DNA from: Scolanthus callimorphus
Taxonomy: Eukaryota > Cnidaria > Anthozoa > Actiniaria > Edwardsiidae
Assembly (NCBI GenBank): GCA_033964015.1
Contig: CM066919.1
Span: forward strand, 22,351,421-22,415,420
Direction of reading: 5' to 3'
DNA: 64,000 nt
The notes under the pieces were generated by a model that worked only from the letters and a program-made list of their open reading frames with translations, ran no database searches and was not told the origin of the DNA. A program made the position numbers and the translations under genes. The first letter of the stretch is position 1; each line of letters begins with the position of its first letter. Positions 1-12,255 of this stretch are shown here, piece after piece.

Positions 1-55
1 CAACAATAAAGGCACTCCTCGCCTTGCCCTTCTCTATTTGGTCAGGCATAGCCAT
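1..55 (-). CDS. Tetraspan family gene A, first coding exon (partial)
   Basis: Reading leftwards from an ATG at 55-53, the 18 visible codons encode MAMPDQIEKGKARSAFIV. This matches the N-terminus of the neighbouring first exons (acidic residues, then the K-A-K/R-A stretch that leads into the first membrane segment). The exon runs off the left edge, so the rest of the gene is outside. No second exon is seen between this exon and the copy at 1059-1207. The two may therefore be alternative first exons of one gene, or this may be a separate tandem gene. Function is unknown; the family is recognised only from the copies in this window. Confidence 0.6.
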   Translation of the reverse strand, partial: MAMPDQIEKGKARSAFIV

Positions 56-1058
56 GTTTGGAGAGACTTTTTTGCAAGTTGTCAACGAAGTTTAGCGTAA
101 TCAAGCTTGTGTGCGAATGGCGACCGGGCTTAGTGGATTCAAATATACTCTAATATATTTAGATCTTGCCATGGAACGGGTAAATTGCTTTTGTTCAATA
201 GTCAAAGCAAATTCACACCTTTTGTTTTCTTTTTCCCGCTTTGTTTCCATGGGTGATTGAGCTAATGTGAGTAGCAAGCAAGCCAGAGCCGTCTCTTAAT
301 ATAGAAAATTGTTCTTGATGTCAAAAAATCTGCTGCTTACTTTAATCATTTTTATTTTAGATTTAATTCTATGACTAAGAAAAATATTTCATTTTGTATC
401 GACACGTAAGCTTAATTTATTTCAATTGAAATAATCCAACAAAGTCAAACCTCTCGCTTCGACGCAGATTCTAGTTGTCTTTTGCATTCTCTGCGCTTTC
501 AGCGCTTTGGGCTAGTTTAAAATCAAAAGCTATATCTTTTTTCGCATTCAAAGTACCATTTCGCTAATGTTAAATAAATTGTGTTTGGAATCGTAGTCCC
601 TTTTCCTCTGTGAATCATAATTTATCCAAAAGACCTTACTTTTCGCCAATTCTTTGATTTAGATGCCGCCAAACAACCAGAACAGAAGCAAACTACAATT
701 TCGCGCGTGTTGAAGTCACTGAATAAAATACATACTAAACATCCCTAGCTCTCCTTTGTTATAGAATAGTTCTATGAAATTTTAGTGTAATTTTCAAATC
801 AATTTTCAGGTATTTCATTGAGTGTGGTGGTCTCGGCAAAAACAAAAGGGAAGGAAAAGTGACGTGTTTGCTCCCAAGAGGATGCTCGCCAATCAAGAAA
901 CCATCAGTGAACGAGGCATTGTGATTGACTGATATTCCCACTGGGAAAACGTACACAAAACTTCGTCAAATCATCCAGTTTTGCTTGCCAACAGTTGAAT
1001 AATAGCCTGTCTAAGTTTGTAATAGAGAAATAAGAGTTAACGTAGTGTTTTCACTCAC
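56..1058. other. Spacer between the two left-edge first exons
   Basis: No convincing exon, RNA or repeat was recognised here. It would be an intron if the exons at 1-55 and 1059-1207 are alternative first exons, since the exon at 1059-1207 ends in a good donor pointing into this spacer. Confidence 0.4.
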
Positions 1059-1207
1059 CGGGAATCCGCTCCACATTCCGTTGCCGTCTTTCCCTCCATA
1101 ACCAATCCACATGCAGCCAATAATAATCAAGGAACACCAAGTAGTCCGGCAATGACTCCACAAATCAAAGCAGCTTTGGCTTTCGCTTTTTCGATCTGGC
1201 CTGGCAT
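1059..1207 (-). pseudogene. Frameshifted first-exon copy of the tetraspan family
   Basis: From the ATG at 1207 the frame reads MPGQIEKAKAKAALICGVIA and then stops at a TGA. One base appears to be missing near GTTCCTTG (about 1131-1138). In the shifted frame the expected continuation follows: LIIIGCMWIGYGGKDGNG, then WSGF, then a good donor (CCG|GTGAGT) at 1059/1058. Length, phase-0 donor and the K-D-G-x-G-x-W signature match the intact first exons at 11240-11389 and 14939-15091. It is either a decayed alternative first exon of gene A or a one-base assembly error. No other exons of this copy fit before the exon at 1-55. Confidence 0.6.
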
Positions 1208-2193
1208 AGTTGATTTGTTAAATCTCAGTCAGTTCGCCTCTCGAGTGAGCTTGTCGAAGTTTTTAGCCGGCGGCCAACGAAACTCAGAAACACAGTCACA
1301 GGAATGGCGAAATTCAAAGAAATCTTTTCCTTCACGGGTTTTCACTTCAGCATCAAAGCTTAACGAAAAAAATACTTTCTTTTCTAGTTCAGTCCGTTAA
1401 AAGATGAATATGTTTGTTATTTTGATTCCCAAATGCTATCGACAGTTCACTTCATTCAGACTTCGTTCAGCAAGAGGAAAGTCGGGAGACAAGTCGGGAG
1501 CGTTTTTTCTTCAACGAATATTTGATGGTCTCCCTGTGGACTACAACCACTCCGCCGCCTACTACTTCGTCTGACTGAACAGCCTACGGGAATCTTTTTT
1601 TTCTTACGATTCTGGCTGACTGCGCTAATTTTCAGAAGTTGTCGTTGAGTAACCCTTCTCACGAAAAATGGTTTGTGCATCGAATTGACAGCGAAGTTTT
1701 CAGCCGTTTAGGGAGCGTTCATTATTTTAGGAGTTCATTCAATCTAATAGAACAAAAGGGGGTTGATCCTCGGCCAGGAACTTCAGAAAGGGGAGGTGGA
1801 CATTAAAATTAAATGACACGAAATAAAAAAATATATATATATTAGTCCGAGACTAAAGCCCCATTTTTACACGACATAAATTTCTGGGACTACCTCGGTT
1901 CTGGGACTACCTCGCCACGTAGTCCCGGCACGGATGAAATTTCAGTCGGGCTCTGAAAAAAATTAGTTCGGCAAAGCCATTTACACAGCGCAAATGTACC
2001 CGAGCCGTGCAATTAAATTTGGTACCCATACCACTTTTATCCGAGCCGTGCCAAAAAATCCCTGTCGTGTAAATGAGCCTTAAGTCGAGCCGTATAGGTC
2101 ACTTGGTTCTTTCTTTCTCCCGCCTTTGCAGCGACGCACAATACAAGGCCCATCATGGATGTGACGTCAACATGTCTTTGTTCTCCTTAGCCC

Positions 2194-2486
2194 TAGCCTG
2201 TCCGCAGGCTCTCTTTGTTTCTGGTGGAGTTTGCTTTCTTTATTAGGCGCGCGGCGGACGAGCACCCTCTACACACGTGGCAAAGCGCGCGCACGTTGTT
2301 TTGAGGCTAGTTTTTTGGTGGAAGCTTTTTGAGAGCTTTGTGTACATTCAGAGTCCACAGGAACCCCAACAAAACGAGAGTGTGCAGAAATCCCATACGA
2401 ACGTGCGCGTGCGAGTCACAAGGCAAGCCGATATTTCCGGCGTGCTCTACACCAGAAACAAAGAGAGCCTGCGGGGGAGGCTACCT
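2194..2486. mobile_element. MITE with about 33-bp TIRs
   Basis: The left end carries GCCTGTCCGCAGGCTCTCTT followed by TGTTTCTGGTG. The right end carries the inverse, CACCAGAAACAAAGAGAGCC then TGCGGGGGAGGCTA. The interior is GC-rich and has no credible coding sequence. Confidence 0.6.
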
Positions 2487-2574
2487 TAGCCCTGGTACGC
2501 AAACATGGTTCTCGACCAATCAGCGAGCGGCATTATTGGGTTATTTTATGTTTTATTATTCGCAACAAAAGCAA

Positions 2575-2703
2575 TAGAGTGGATTTCACATGACTGTCGC
2601 GAGTAATTTGCAATTACTTTGTAATTACTCTCATACGTTTTGTTCAGAATTGGTGTAATTACTTTGCGATTGGTTTCACGACAGTCATGTGAAAACCACT
2701 CTA
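2575..2703. mobile_element. MITE family M1 (TAGAGyGG..CATGACTGTCG), copy 1
   Basis: The TIRs are TAGAGTGGATTTCACATGAC and the inverse ending in GAAAACCACTCTA. The same ends recur at 4631-4878, 23468-23735, 50849-51024 and 62504-62761. The interior is non-coding, with repeated GTAATTAC-like motifs. Confidence 0.7.
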
Positions 2704-3005
2704 TACTGTGCAAAAGATTCCTACAACTTCGTGAGTTTCCTACGTACATTTCTCAACTATGACTATGTACATCTAAAAGCCGTAGCTCTTCCCTAGCTAT
2801 TACTATAAATATTCTAAAAGAAGTGCATGCGTCGAATCGTTCAAACACGTTTCAAAATCAATAATGCGCAAAGGATTATGGAGAGGCCGAACTTTTTTCG
2901 CTTTTGTAAGTCCTTTCCGTGATCCTTTGCGCGGCCACTTCCCATGAATCGTAGCGCAATAACAACAACACCTAAAGGACATCCGGGAATAAGACTGCCG
3001 AGGTA

Positions 3006-6000
3006 CTACTTTATGAACGCTTTATGTCGTGGCCTGGTCTGCCTTGGGGGAATCTGACTCATAGGGTAGTGCCCGGCTGGCTGTGGGGGGTACCCTGGTG
3101 GTGGATAGCCCGCTGGTGGTGGATAGCCCGCTGGTGGTGGATAGCCCGCGGCAGGGTACCCGCCCTGAACTACAACTGCTGGCTGCCCTGGCTGTTGAAT
3201 AACAACCACCCCAGGTTGAGCCTGAAAGATAAGTCAGTAACGCTGAATGTGAGAAACAATCTTTACTGCGGTCCTGGATTTGAGAAGGTTTGAATACGAT
3301 AAAGGGGTGTTAACCCACGTTGAAAGTTGGATACAACGATTCCTGGGGCTAATTGGCGCACGTGAAGCTCTTTGGGCCAACTACCCGAGGAGTGGATCAC
3401 ACTTGGCTACAGAAACCGACATTAAGTACATGAGCTTATTAATAAGAAGAATAAGAATACCATAAACTAATTACGATTTTTGAGACGGCAATACCACAAA
3501 ATATTTGACGGCTAGTACCCAGAAAATATTAACCCTACTGGACTCTTGCGCGTTAAAAAATCTCACTCGATCGGGCCAATCAGCGCGCGAATTACATGGT
3601 AAAAACTCAGTTTGACAAAACACCGGTCTGTTGTGCGGGGAAGTTGGGGGTTCAACTCCGGGTCGGACAAACGCTTAGGTGTTGCCTTTATCTAACATTC
3701 GCATAGGACTTCACGTCTTCTCGGATAAACGTGTTATAAGGACGTTAAACCGTGGGTGGTCTCACTTATGCGTGCGCAACAAGGGAATTGACTATTATTA
3801 TTCAAAATGGTGGCTCCACGTGATCGCAACAGCAAAAGCTACCACAAAGTCAATCTCGTACCCAGAGCCTCTCGGTCATGCTGACTCGGAGGCTCTGGAC
3901 GCAGACGAAACCGGATGTCCTAGAATCTAGGACATCCGGTTTTCCATATATGGTGACCGTCTTTGTCGGTTAGGCGAATTTGAAAATGGCGGGCGGGAAT
4001 ATCGGCCAATCAGAATCGGCTACGATTGTCTGCTGCCAGAGCCTACGACAAACAACATCAGCGGAGTAGCCTCTGGGAAGTATGATTCCCTTTGCCGACC
4101 CATAATTCTCGTACCCAGGACTTCCCGGCTCGTCACCTCAACTCGCGTCCACCGCGCGAGAGAAAGATCTTTCTGTGCACGGTCCAACGTTCAAAACCAG
4201 CCAATCAACAAAGGGCCCTAACATGGCTGCCACCAGAGCATCCTCTGCCAGGTGACGAGCTGGGCAGCTCTGAGTACGAGAATGGTCAACGAGGGAATCA
4301 TCCATTGTTACTCAAAATAGTGGTTCTAAGTGACTAACTGCGCATGCAATAAGCCTAGTTGGCGTTTAAGTTTCGTGTTTACTGCGCATGCGATTTTAGT
4401 CCGAATTTCTTGATTTATTATACGACGAACAAAAATGTTTTCTTTTCTTTTCAAGGTTCACTAAAAATGACGTGATTTGACTAGCACACAATCGGGAAAC
4501 CATTTAACTGCGCGCGCAAAACGGTTCTGAGTGTAACACGGCTTTCAACCGTGTAATACGGCTCCATATCTGTACACACGTTTAACCTTATATGGTAAAA
4601 TAACGTCACAGTCGTATAACAACATTACAATAGAGCGGATTTCACATGACTGTCAAGACTTGTTATGTAATTGCGATTGCTTTGCGTTCTCATTGGCTAC
4701 TCGTTTTTCTCAGCCAATCAAATTCTGTAGTAAATACAATTGTGTAATTACTTAGTAATTGGTTCGGCTTGTGATTGGCTAAGAAAAGCCATTTAGGAGC
4801 AAGTGGTGATTTCTCTCGATTCTGATTGGCTAGTGATTGCTCAATTGCTTTCACGACAGTCATGTGAAAACCGCTCTATTACACTTACAGGAGCCTTGGC
4901 GCAGCACGTCGCCATGCAGCCCACGATTGATCCGGCGAAGACGAAGATCGCGCAGAACGCGTTGACGATGAGAAAGCACAAGAACAGGATCTCGATGGTG
5001 TTGATCCAGGAGCAGTCTGCCACTTCGAGTTAGAAAACAACAGGAACAATAATTAACAATTAGACCTTGAGGCCGAATGTGCTATGATGAATAGACCATG
5101 AGGCCGAAGGCCGAATGGTCTATGATATCATAGCACATGAGGACGAGAGGTCTTATTGTTTTAGTATAAACCAACTAGTTGGTCGGTTTTGGCAATGAAT
5201 TCCATTATTTTATGTTGAAATATTCAAGTTTTCTTGCAAAGAAAGGTGGTGGTTTTGCCAGGTACGGTCTATCACTAATAGACCATTAGTAGCTCAGCCA
5301 ATCAGAATGCAGGATTTGTAATAGACCATTAGTTGGTTTATACTAAAATATCATTAGACAGCAATATCACAAGGCAATGTAACTACAGTCGAAGCTTTAC
5401 AAATAGACTAAGAGGGAATTTCTGCAGAAAGCCATCCATGGGAAAAGCTTAATTTCCCAAGGTAGAAGAATTGGAAGTGTTCTGATTTCTCATGGCTATC
5501 CATGAGGGTCTTGGGAAAATTCAGCTTTTCCCAAAGATGGGTTTCTGCAGAAATTCTCTGTAATGAGTGCGGCCACTCTCGTAAGCGACATCGACAACTT
5601 CATTATTACTTCAATAATTGAAGCACAAGAATGCCGGGTGACATGCCCCTGTACCACCCAGAAGGCTAAGGCCTTACGGCCTTCATATGGGATCTCCGAA
5701 CCTAGCCGCCTACCTCCAAAACTTAGCCTGCTACTTCAGAAATTAGTGAAACCCCTGTGGAACAAAGCTACGGCTAAACTAGAACACATGTAGCGTGCAA
5801 CATTTGTGTCCTGCATGTTTCCCAGCTGAGTGGCTAAACTAGGACACATGTAGCGCGCAACATTAGTGTCTTGCATGTTTCCCCGAGTGGCTAAACTAGG
5901 ACACATGTAGCGCGCAACATTAGTGTCTTGCATGTTTCCCGAGTTTTCAGAGCCTGCACGTTTCCCAGCTGAGTGGCTAAACTAGGACACATGTAGCGCG

Positions 6001-9000
6001 CAACATTAATGTCCTGCATGTTTCCCAGCTGAGTGGCTAAACTAGGACACATGTAGCGCGCAACATTTGTGTCCTGCATGTTTCCCAGCTGAGTGGCTAA
6101 ACTAGGAAACATGTCTCGCGCAACATTAGTGTCCTGCATGTTTTCCCTGAGTGGCTAAACTAGGAAACATCGCACGCGTCTCGAAAACACAAGATGTTTC
6201 TTGTCTGGCGAAGTGTCCGGTCAAATCAAAACAGCTGTAAATCACCTATGAGTCTTGTATACTTACAGTGAAGGCCAATGGTTTGGTCCTTACACCTACA
6301 CTGTCCCGCAATCACTGAACATTCATTCTCTACCACAGCTCTGACCACCCTCCAGAACAGGAAACCGATCACCCCTAGAATGGCCTGTACACAGGCGATG
6401 ATCACACCGATAATGCAGCCAATCAGAAAGAAGATCATCTAGAGACAAGCAAACGGTTTTTTGAATGTCAGTTGATTTGTACGAGTTATACCTAAGACGG
6501 TCAAGGGAGTTTTTTTCACTAGTAGGGCCCCCAAATGGTTTTATCAAAAATCTTGTAAACTTCTTTATTAGGAAAACCCCTTATTTGGAAGGTCATATCT
6601 TAGCGAATATAGCAGGGAAATTCACTAAAATTTGCAGATGTTCGAGAAACATCGTTTTCTGGGTCGCCACTTCTTTTCTCGGCTAAAGGGCCTAGAGCGA
6701 GATTTTAAAAAACCACAGGTAACCCGCGCGGATTCCGAAAAACAACGGCACTTTCTTGATATGTTTGTCTAGTCAATGGTCACGAAGGTTTAGCCTCCCC
6801 CTTTCCCTAGGGGTGGCTCTGTAAGGTGCGGTGCGGGCCTTAGGGAAAGAGACGGTAGTTCTTTTTGTCAGCCTACATAAAGAAAGGGGTTTTAGCTATA
6901 GTCAACAGCAAGTTAAGCAGAACCTGAAAGATTTCCTCTTGACATTTACGGGAAGCCCCTTATAGAAGCTTGAAACGAGGATTGGCTTCAAAATATTTTC
7001 TATTCCAGTTGTAAATATGCTAGTAATTTTTAGAACTACTCTCCCGCAGTTAGAACACAGTTGACAATCGGGAAGTGTCACGAAAAGGGCCGATCTGTAG
7101 TACCCCAGTATTTTCACATCCAAAAACAGTTCAAAGCCAGCCGGCGCAAGTAGTTTGTGACGTCAATGTTTCACGGCTTTTTCTTTAATCACAGGATAAT
7201 TTCTTTAATCAAACGATTCTAAAAATAAACTAATTTGTTTACGACCTTGGACGTGATCGGCAATTCGGCAGATGTTAAATATCCTAGATAATGTGCTCCT
7301 GTATTAGGTGATCTATTAACTTGAAAAAAGCCTTCCCTATATCGTGTTATTTTTTAAAGGGTTACCACTGTATGCATTGCTACGCACCTGTTACATTCAA
7401 CGTTGCAATGAGCGATTGGTGATTTTTAGCTTGATTAAGTTCTAGATCAAGAAAATTGACATTACAATTCCCTTGCTGAGAATCGCCAATCGCAACAGCG
7501 AATAGTTTGAGGACGCGTAGCAATACATAATACATACGGTGACGAGTTAACAGGGTGACTTACCGCAAGTTTCACTCGTTTCACCCATGTTATAATACCA
7601 CAAGCCCCGGTGGCAAGAAGCTGTGAGAAAGAGAAATAACAAACATTAGTCTGGGGCGAAACCAGTTCAACATGCACATCCAACATTTCTGTACGGTTCT
7701 TCTAAGCGCAAAATATTAGCGATGCTTAGTGGTTCGATACTCAGTAATTTTCAAATCAGTTGAAGGCGATGGCTAAAAGATAGCATGCAGATTTTAATGG
7801 GGTTCAAAGTACTTTTTGGAAAACCATTCGACAACTTCCCCTGCTGGTATAAGTTGGAACGGTTGAGCTCTACTCACAGTAAGTCAGATAATTCTAAAAA
7901 TTTACAGAACAATTCGACACAACGTAGAGAATATAGTTTTAAGGTTACTGAGAACCTTCGCGCACCTCCTCGGAAAAAAACATCATACAACTCCTTAGTT
8001 TAACCAAAACATGTCAACCTATATACCGTTGGAAAGCTTATAGAATGGACTAGCGGACTATGGCAAAAATAAATCAATTTTTAAACAAATATAATTTTTT
8101 ATAATTTTTTTAATGGTTTTATTAAAAATGTGGGTGTGACACTTTCAAGAGCTACCCCTGCAGAACTGCTTGACCTTGACTCCCAAGAACACATTGTTTT
8201 AATCCTTAAAGGTGTTTCTCAAAAACCGTGTCTGCGTTTTTTAAAATTTTGCGTAGTTAAAAACTGGCAACGCTAATTTTTTTTTTGGCATTTGAGGAAA
8301 CAATTCTAGGAGAGCGGGATGAAGGCCCAGCACGAAATTGCAGTTAATATCGCGGTGAAATGCGCGCGGCTTTCCTTTGATTGATTGGTCAGGCGTTCTT
8401 CAAGCGTTATATTGTCGACTTAAGGTATGAGTATAACTTTGCGCGAGGGATGTCAATTTTTCGCGAAAAAAATCACTGTCGCGTCATTATTTACACTACA
8501 AGGGCCATTTAGATATCGTTTTAAAGCTTATGGAACGGCCTTACTTACTAAGTGGTACATTTCTATGCAACGTTTATTTGATGGATCGTTTTCGTCATTT
8601 TGTGTTTCAAAGGAAAAGTACTAATTTTTGATTTTTAAGAGCTCCTGCCACTTCCAGTTAATGTTAAAAGCTCCAGATTTCCGCAAAATGTATTCCTTAG
8701 AGGGCGATCTGAAAAAACGTGTGCGGGATTATTGATATTTTACGTATTTGGTGAAATATCACGTAAAACAGGTTGAAAATCGATATTTTTGGCAATGCTA
8801 ACACAAAAATTAGCATAAAATATGTTTTGAAAGGAAAATCAAAAATCCCGCACACGTTTTTTTTAGATCGCCTTCTAAAGAATAGATTTTGCTTAAATTT
8901 GGAGCTGTGCAATTTAATTGGAAGAAGCTGGAACTTTTTAAAGAAAGTCGGTACTTTTTTCTTTAGAGCTAAAAAAATATATGTTCATGTACAATATAAT

Positions 9001-11389
9001 GAAAACAAAATTATTCATCGGATAGACCAACCTTTTAGCTTTAAAATGACATATGAACGACGATTGTTGTGTAAATTGTGACGCGATACGAATTTTTTTC
9101 CCGCGACACCCCTCAAAGGTATACTCATACCTTAATAATCGCCTAGACAGCCTATCAAGAAAAACACTTCCAAACAAGGGACAATTTTCTGCACACCTTC
9201 GATCCACATTATGTATTCACCGCACTGCACTGTCATTGGTCCTCTTCGTTAATTAATACCAGTTTAATCAACGCTGGTATAGTGGGAGCTTCCGGCGACT
9301 CAAAATTCATTTCCACAAAAGTCCATAATTATGCATGAGTTTTAAATTGAATATGTTTTTTTCATTTCGTTTCACTATTACTGCGATTTTCATAATTCTG
9401 CGAACTACCACTTAACATATCCAAACGACAAACTGCGTTTTGGCTTCCGTCAATCAAATCTAAGTCATGTCCACGCAATTTTACTGAGTTTGGTTTAAGC
9501 AATAAAAGTACTTTCCGCGTGCTCTCTGCTTTCTTACAAACACGAGGGGGATGTTGGGAGAACTGATTAAAACTTGAAAGACACGAGCCGAAGGCGAGTT
9601 TTATCAGTTCGACCAACATTCCCCGAGTGTTTGTAAGAAACCAGAGAGCACGCAGAAAGTATTTTTATTGCTTTTAGAAAATAACATACACACGCGCGAC
9701 AGCGTTGCGTGACAATCGTGTTTCTCAGGTCTCTTACAAACACGCTTTTTAACCAATCAGAATGCGCACATTCACATTCAACTGATAGCCTCTAGCTATC
9801 AGATCACAAGATCTATTAAAGCCTACGTGAAATCACCCAGAGCTGTTCACTCGTTTGATTGACGGAAGCCAAACCGCGGTTTGCTGGTCGGTGTAGACAT
9901 GAATAGAGTTCGCAGAATTATAAAAATCGCAGTAAAAAAGAAGAAAAAAAGAAAGAAATTGGTGAATTCCCTGCTTACTAAAAGTGCTTCTACCATATTC
10001 AAAAAGGTTAAGCAAATTGAATCCATAATTTCAAAACACTTGACATTAATTAAGAAAATGCAAAAAATCGTAATGATTGATTGAGTCTCGTAAAATCTAT
10101 GACATTGGACACTATTTTTTGGCATCGCTCGTTTTATATGGTGGAAAAAAATGTAATGTAATGTATATGTCCTATTTATAAACCCGCACAATCCATACCG
10201 TCAATTTATGCGTATACCAAAATGAGCTTTTGGTATACACAGTATTGTTGTCTTTTTCCTCCTTTTAAGGCGCAATCAAAAAATTGTAAACCAAGAAAAT
10301 GTACCTCGGCGCGCTAGGGATGGTACCCCGGGTACAGAGGCTCGAGCTTCACTCGTTTACTGACACGCTAAGCCAAGGCGCCGCGATAGCGGCGGCTTGG
10401 CACGAGGAGCGAAGCGACGAGTGAAACGGGTGAAGCTCGAGCCTCTGGTACCCAGGGTATAGGGATGGCGGTGGGCTCAGAAAGTTAACCGTTGGCAACA
10501 TCACCGCTGTTTCTACGCAACCGTGCCGTTGAAAACACGGCAACAGGAACCTGAGTGTTAACCTTGCAGATATTCCGACTTCTGTTGGTCCTAAAACCAA
10601 TAAAACGCCTTATCCATAGCAAACATTAGTAAAAATGTACTATAAACCCGAAAAAATTGAGAACACAAGTCCTTTTGTTATCATTTAAAACCTCGAACAA
10701 AACCGCACACCACAACCTGCAGAAAACGAAAACGCGGCCTTAATTTCACAATAAGGAATTATAACCCGGAAAAGTCATTCCGCTTTACAAAAAAATTCAC
10801 CTAGAATTAGATCCAGCACAACTCTGAAGACTAGCATTCAGTTTTCTATCTCTACAACCACAAAGGAATAATTTAGAAAGGGATTTCTCACACTAGGTTG
10901 AGGAGGACGGGTAACGATTTGAAAAGCTCAACCACAACACGAGTTGTTTACTTCGATACTGAAACCTCTCGCTTCGGTTCAAATAATTTTAATTTATATT
11001 ACTGAAAGAGTGTTCGAGGATATCTAGGGAGCCTTCTTCGTAGCTAATTCGTCTGTTTTCAAGAAAACAGTTTTCTCGATAAAATTATGACTTAAGTCAC
11101 TAAAATCCGTGCCAATTTCAAACCAAGGCACACCTTTCATATGCAAATAAACGCGAAAATTCGTTTCTCTGCATTTCAGTCCGATAAATGTATCCCCTTT
11201 TTCAACCAGGAATAGCTAAAATAGGAAGTATTTTCTTACCAGGAATCCTGACCATAAACCAGCGCCATCTTTTGCGCCGTATCCGATGTACACAAATCCC
11301 AGGATAACATCGATGAATCCGAAAATTAGGATAAAAATACTACATATCCCAGCCGCCTTGGCCTTCCCGATCTCGACTTCGCCTACCAT
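3006..11389 (-). CDS. Tetraspan membrane protein with Gly-Tyr-Pro-rich tail (gene B)
   Basis: Five exons in matching phase: 11389-11240, 7620-7564, 6438-6267, 5022-4889, 3221-3006 (stop), giving about 242 residues. Exon 1 encodes a short acidic N-terminus and TM1 (GICSIFILIFGFIDVILGF), then the loop GYGAKDGAGLW. Exon 2 encodes TM2 (LLATGACGIITWV). Exon 3 encodes TM3 and a Cys-rich loop (NECSVIAGQCRCKD). Exon 4 adds DCSW and TM4. Exon 5 encodes a tail of GYPPPA repeats. The start was chosen by homology to gene D (M-x-x-E/D-E-V-E-x-GKAKA); an in-frame upstream ATG at 11500 is less likely. The topology resembles CD20/MS4A-like four-pass proteins with a cytosolic Pro-rich tail, but I cannot assign a family. 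The gene is divergent from gene D, about 3.5 kb away, pointing to an inverted duplication. No breaks are seen. Confidence 0.82.
3634..3765 (+). mobile_element. SINE-like fragment
   Basis: A B-box-like GGGGGTTCAACTCCGGG is followed by CGTCTTCTCGGATAAACG and AAGGACGTTAAACCGTGGG, the same central block as in the copy at 40531-40830. The head is truncated. It lies in gene B intron 4. Confidence 0.5.
4105..4283. mobile_element. MITE family M2 (ATTCTCGTACCCAGAGC), copy 1
   Basis: Starts ATTCTCGTACCCAGGA and ends with the inverse, GCTCTGAGTACGAGAAT. The interior carries the family hallmarks (CCTCTGCCAGGTGACGAGCTGG, GAGAAAGATCTTTC). It lies in gene B downstream of exon 4. Confidence 0.65.
4631..4878. 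mobile_element. MITE family M1, copy 2, touching a splice donor
   Basis: TIRs are TAGAGCGGATTTCACATGAC and the inverse GTCATGTGAAAACCGCTCTA. The element ends 10 bp from the 5' splice site of gene B exon 4 (exon ends at 4889). Confidence 0.75.
5155..5350. mobile_element. TIR element in gene B intron 3
   Basis: The left end, TTTTAGTATAAACCAACTAG, is mirrored at 5329-5350 by TTAGTTGGTTTATACTAAAA. The interior contains two copies of AATAGACCATTAGT. It is non-coding. Confidence 0.55.
5411..5550. mobile_element. Short inverted-repeat element
   Basis: AGAGGGAATTTCTGCAGAAA at the left is mirrored by TTTCTGCAGAAATTCTCT at the right, with CCATGGGAAAAGCT-like arms inside. A related hairpin lies at 55160-55310. 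Confidence 0.55.
5768..6175. repeat. About 60-bp minisatellite, seven units
   Basis: Units beginning GTGGCTAAACTAGGACACAT and continuing GTAGCGCGCAACATTAGTGT start near 5770, 5831, 5887, 5973, 6033, 6093 and 6151, at spacings of 56-86 bp. Diverged single copies recur at 44825-44920 and around 49960-50020. It lies in intron 3 of gene B. It is too regular and similar between adjacent units, and without spacer diversity, to be a CRISPR array. Confidence 0.75.
8424..9131. mobile_element. TTAA-flanked TIR element
   Basis: The ends are GGTATGAGTATAACTTTGCG and its diverged inverse, ending TATACTCATACC. TTAA lies immediately outside both ends (8420-8423, 9132-9135), the target preference of piggyBac and Kolobok elements. 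A second inverted pair (GATCTGAAAAAACGTGTGCGGG at about 8705 and its inverse at about 8850) lies inside. There is no transposase frame, so it is a non-autonomous derivative in intron 1 of gene B. Confidence 0.65.
9379..9934. mobile_element. TIR element TACTGCGATTTTCATAA, copy 1
   Basis: Ends TACTGCGATTTTCATAATTC and GAATTATAAAAATCGCAGTA. The subterminal CTTCCGTCAATCAAA segment is also mirrored. A second copy with the same ends is at 15741-16015. Confidence 0.6.
10300..10468. mobile_element. GC-rich inverted-repeat element
   Basis: Arms GGGTACAGAGGCTCGAGCTT and AAGCTCGAGCCTCTGGTACC flank a hairpin-prone core (GCCGCGATAGCGGCGGC). It is non-coding and lies in gene B intron 1, about 800 bp from exon 1. 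Confidence 0.5.
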
Positions 11390-12255
11390 CCTGGCGACTG
11401 TTCCTTTGAACTCCCAAAAATGTGCTGTAAACGTCTTATGTAGCCTCCCGTTGATTGACAAGACCCTGCTCTTTTGGCAAGAATCCAGCTCCCGGTCCAA
11501 ATGGGCTGCGCAGTGCTCGTAATGAATTCAGTCTCTAAATCCCCCTGCTGAATTAGCTTATCGAAACAAAACATTAGCAATTTATCCTCAAACGATAATT
11601 AGAAATGCAAAAATATTTTAACCGGTTTTACATTTTCGAGTGAAAAAAGAAAATCTAATAAGCATAAGGGAACGGATTTCATCAGTTTCACGTGTAAGGC
11701 TCCCATTGAAGAAAATAAGTGATAAAAAGGGAGAGATTAATTTCCACCGATTCAATCTCCCTAGTCAATATTGATATTTCATTGAAATATATGTCTTTGT
11801 TTAGAATCATTAATTCGTCTTTAGCTTCAGGTTAAAACACTTGAACTCATGAGTGAACTAGAGTAGAGTCATTAATTTTCAGCGACGCAAAAAAAAAAAA
11901 AAAATACCGCGCGTTATGAAACATTTACAAAGTGCGAGGAGTATTATTACGCAGATTTAGGATCCCATTCAGGCATTCTAATCCAATTTCCGCAGAGTTT
12001 TGAGTCAACTGATAAACATTTTATAGGGAAATGTCCTCAATCTAAACAAGCAAAATCTAACGCACGTTGGATGCACGCGCGTGTATGGGGCTACTTTTCG
12101 AAAACGATGACGTCATGTCTCACGGCTGCGAGGAATTTATGGCTCCAATTTCGTACCCAGAGCCCGTCATCTTTTGGCCAGCGGCAAGATTCGGGGCTCT
12201 GGGGGAATCCGATTTGTGAGCATGCGTGGGTCAAAAACGTAACGAACGTGTGGAC

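Larger units (their letters stand above)
1208..3005. other. Spacer with MITEs between gene A and gene B
   Basis: No gene was recognised. It contains a TIR element at about 1855-2087 (CTAAAGCCCCATTTTTACACG against a weak inverse CGTGTAAATGAGCCTTAAG), a second at 2194-2486 (GCCTGTCCGCAGGCTCTCTT against its inverse) and a third at 2575-2703. AATAAA on the minus strand at 2557-2552 could serve as the distal poly(A) signal of gene B. Confidence 0.5.

Noticed and set aside
5768..6175. CRISPR array
   Set aside because: Units of about 60 bp repeat in full, without constant repeats separated by unique spacers, in a eukaryotic intron.
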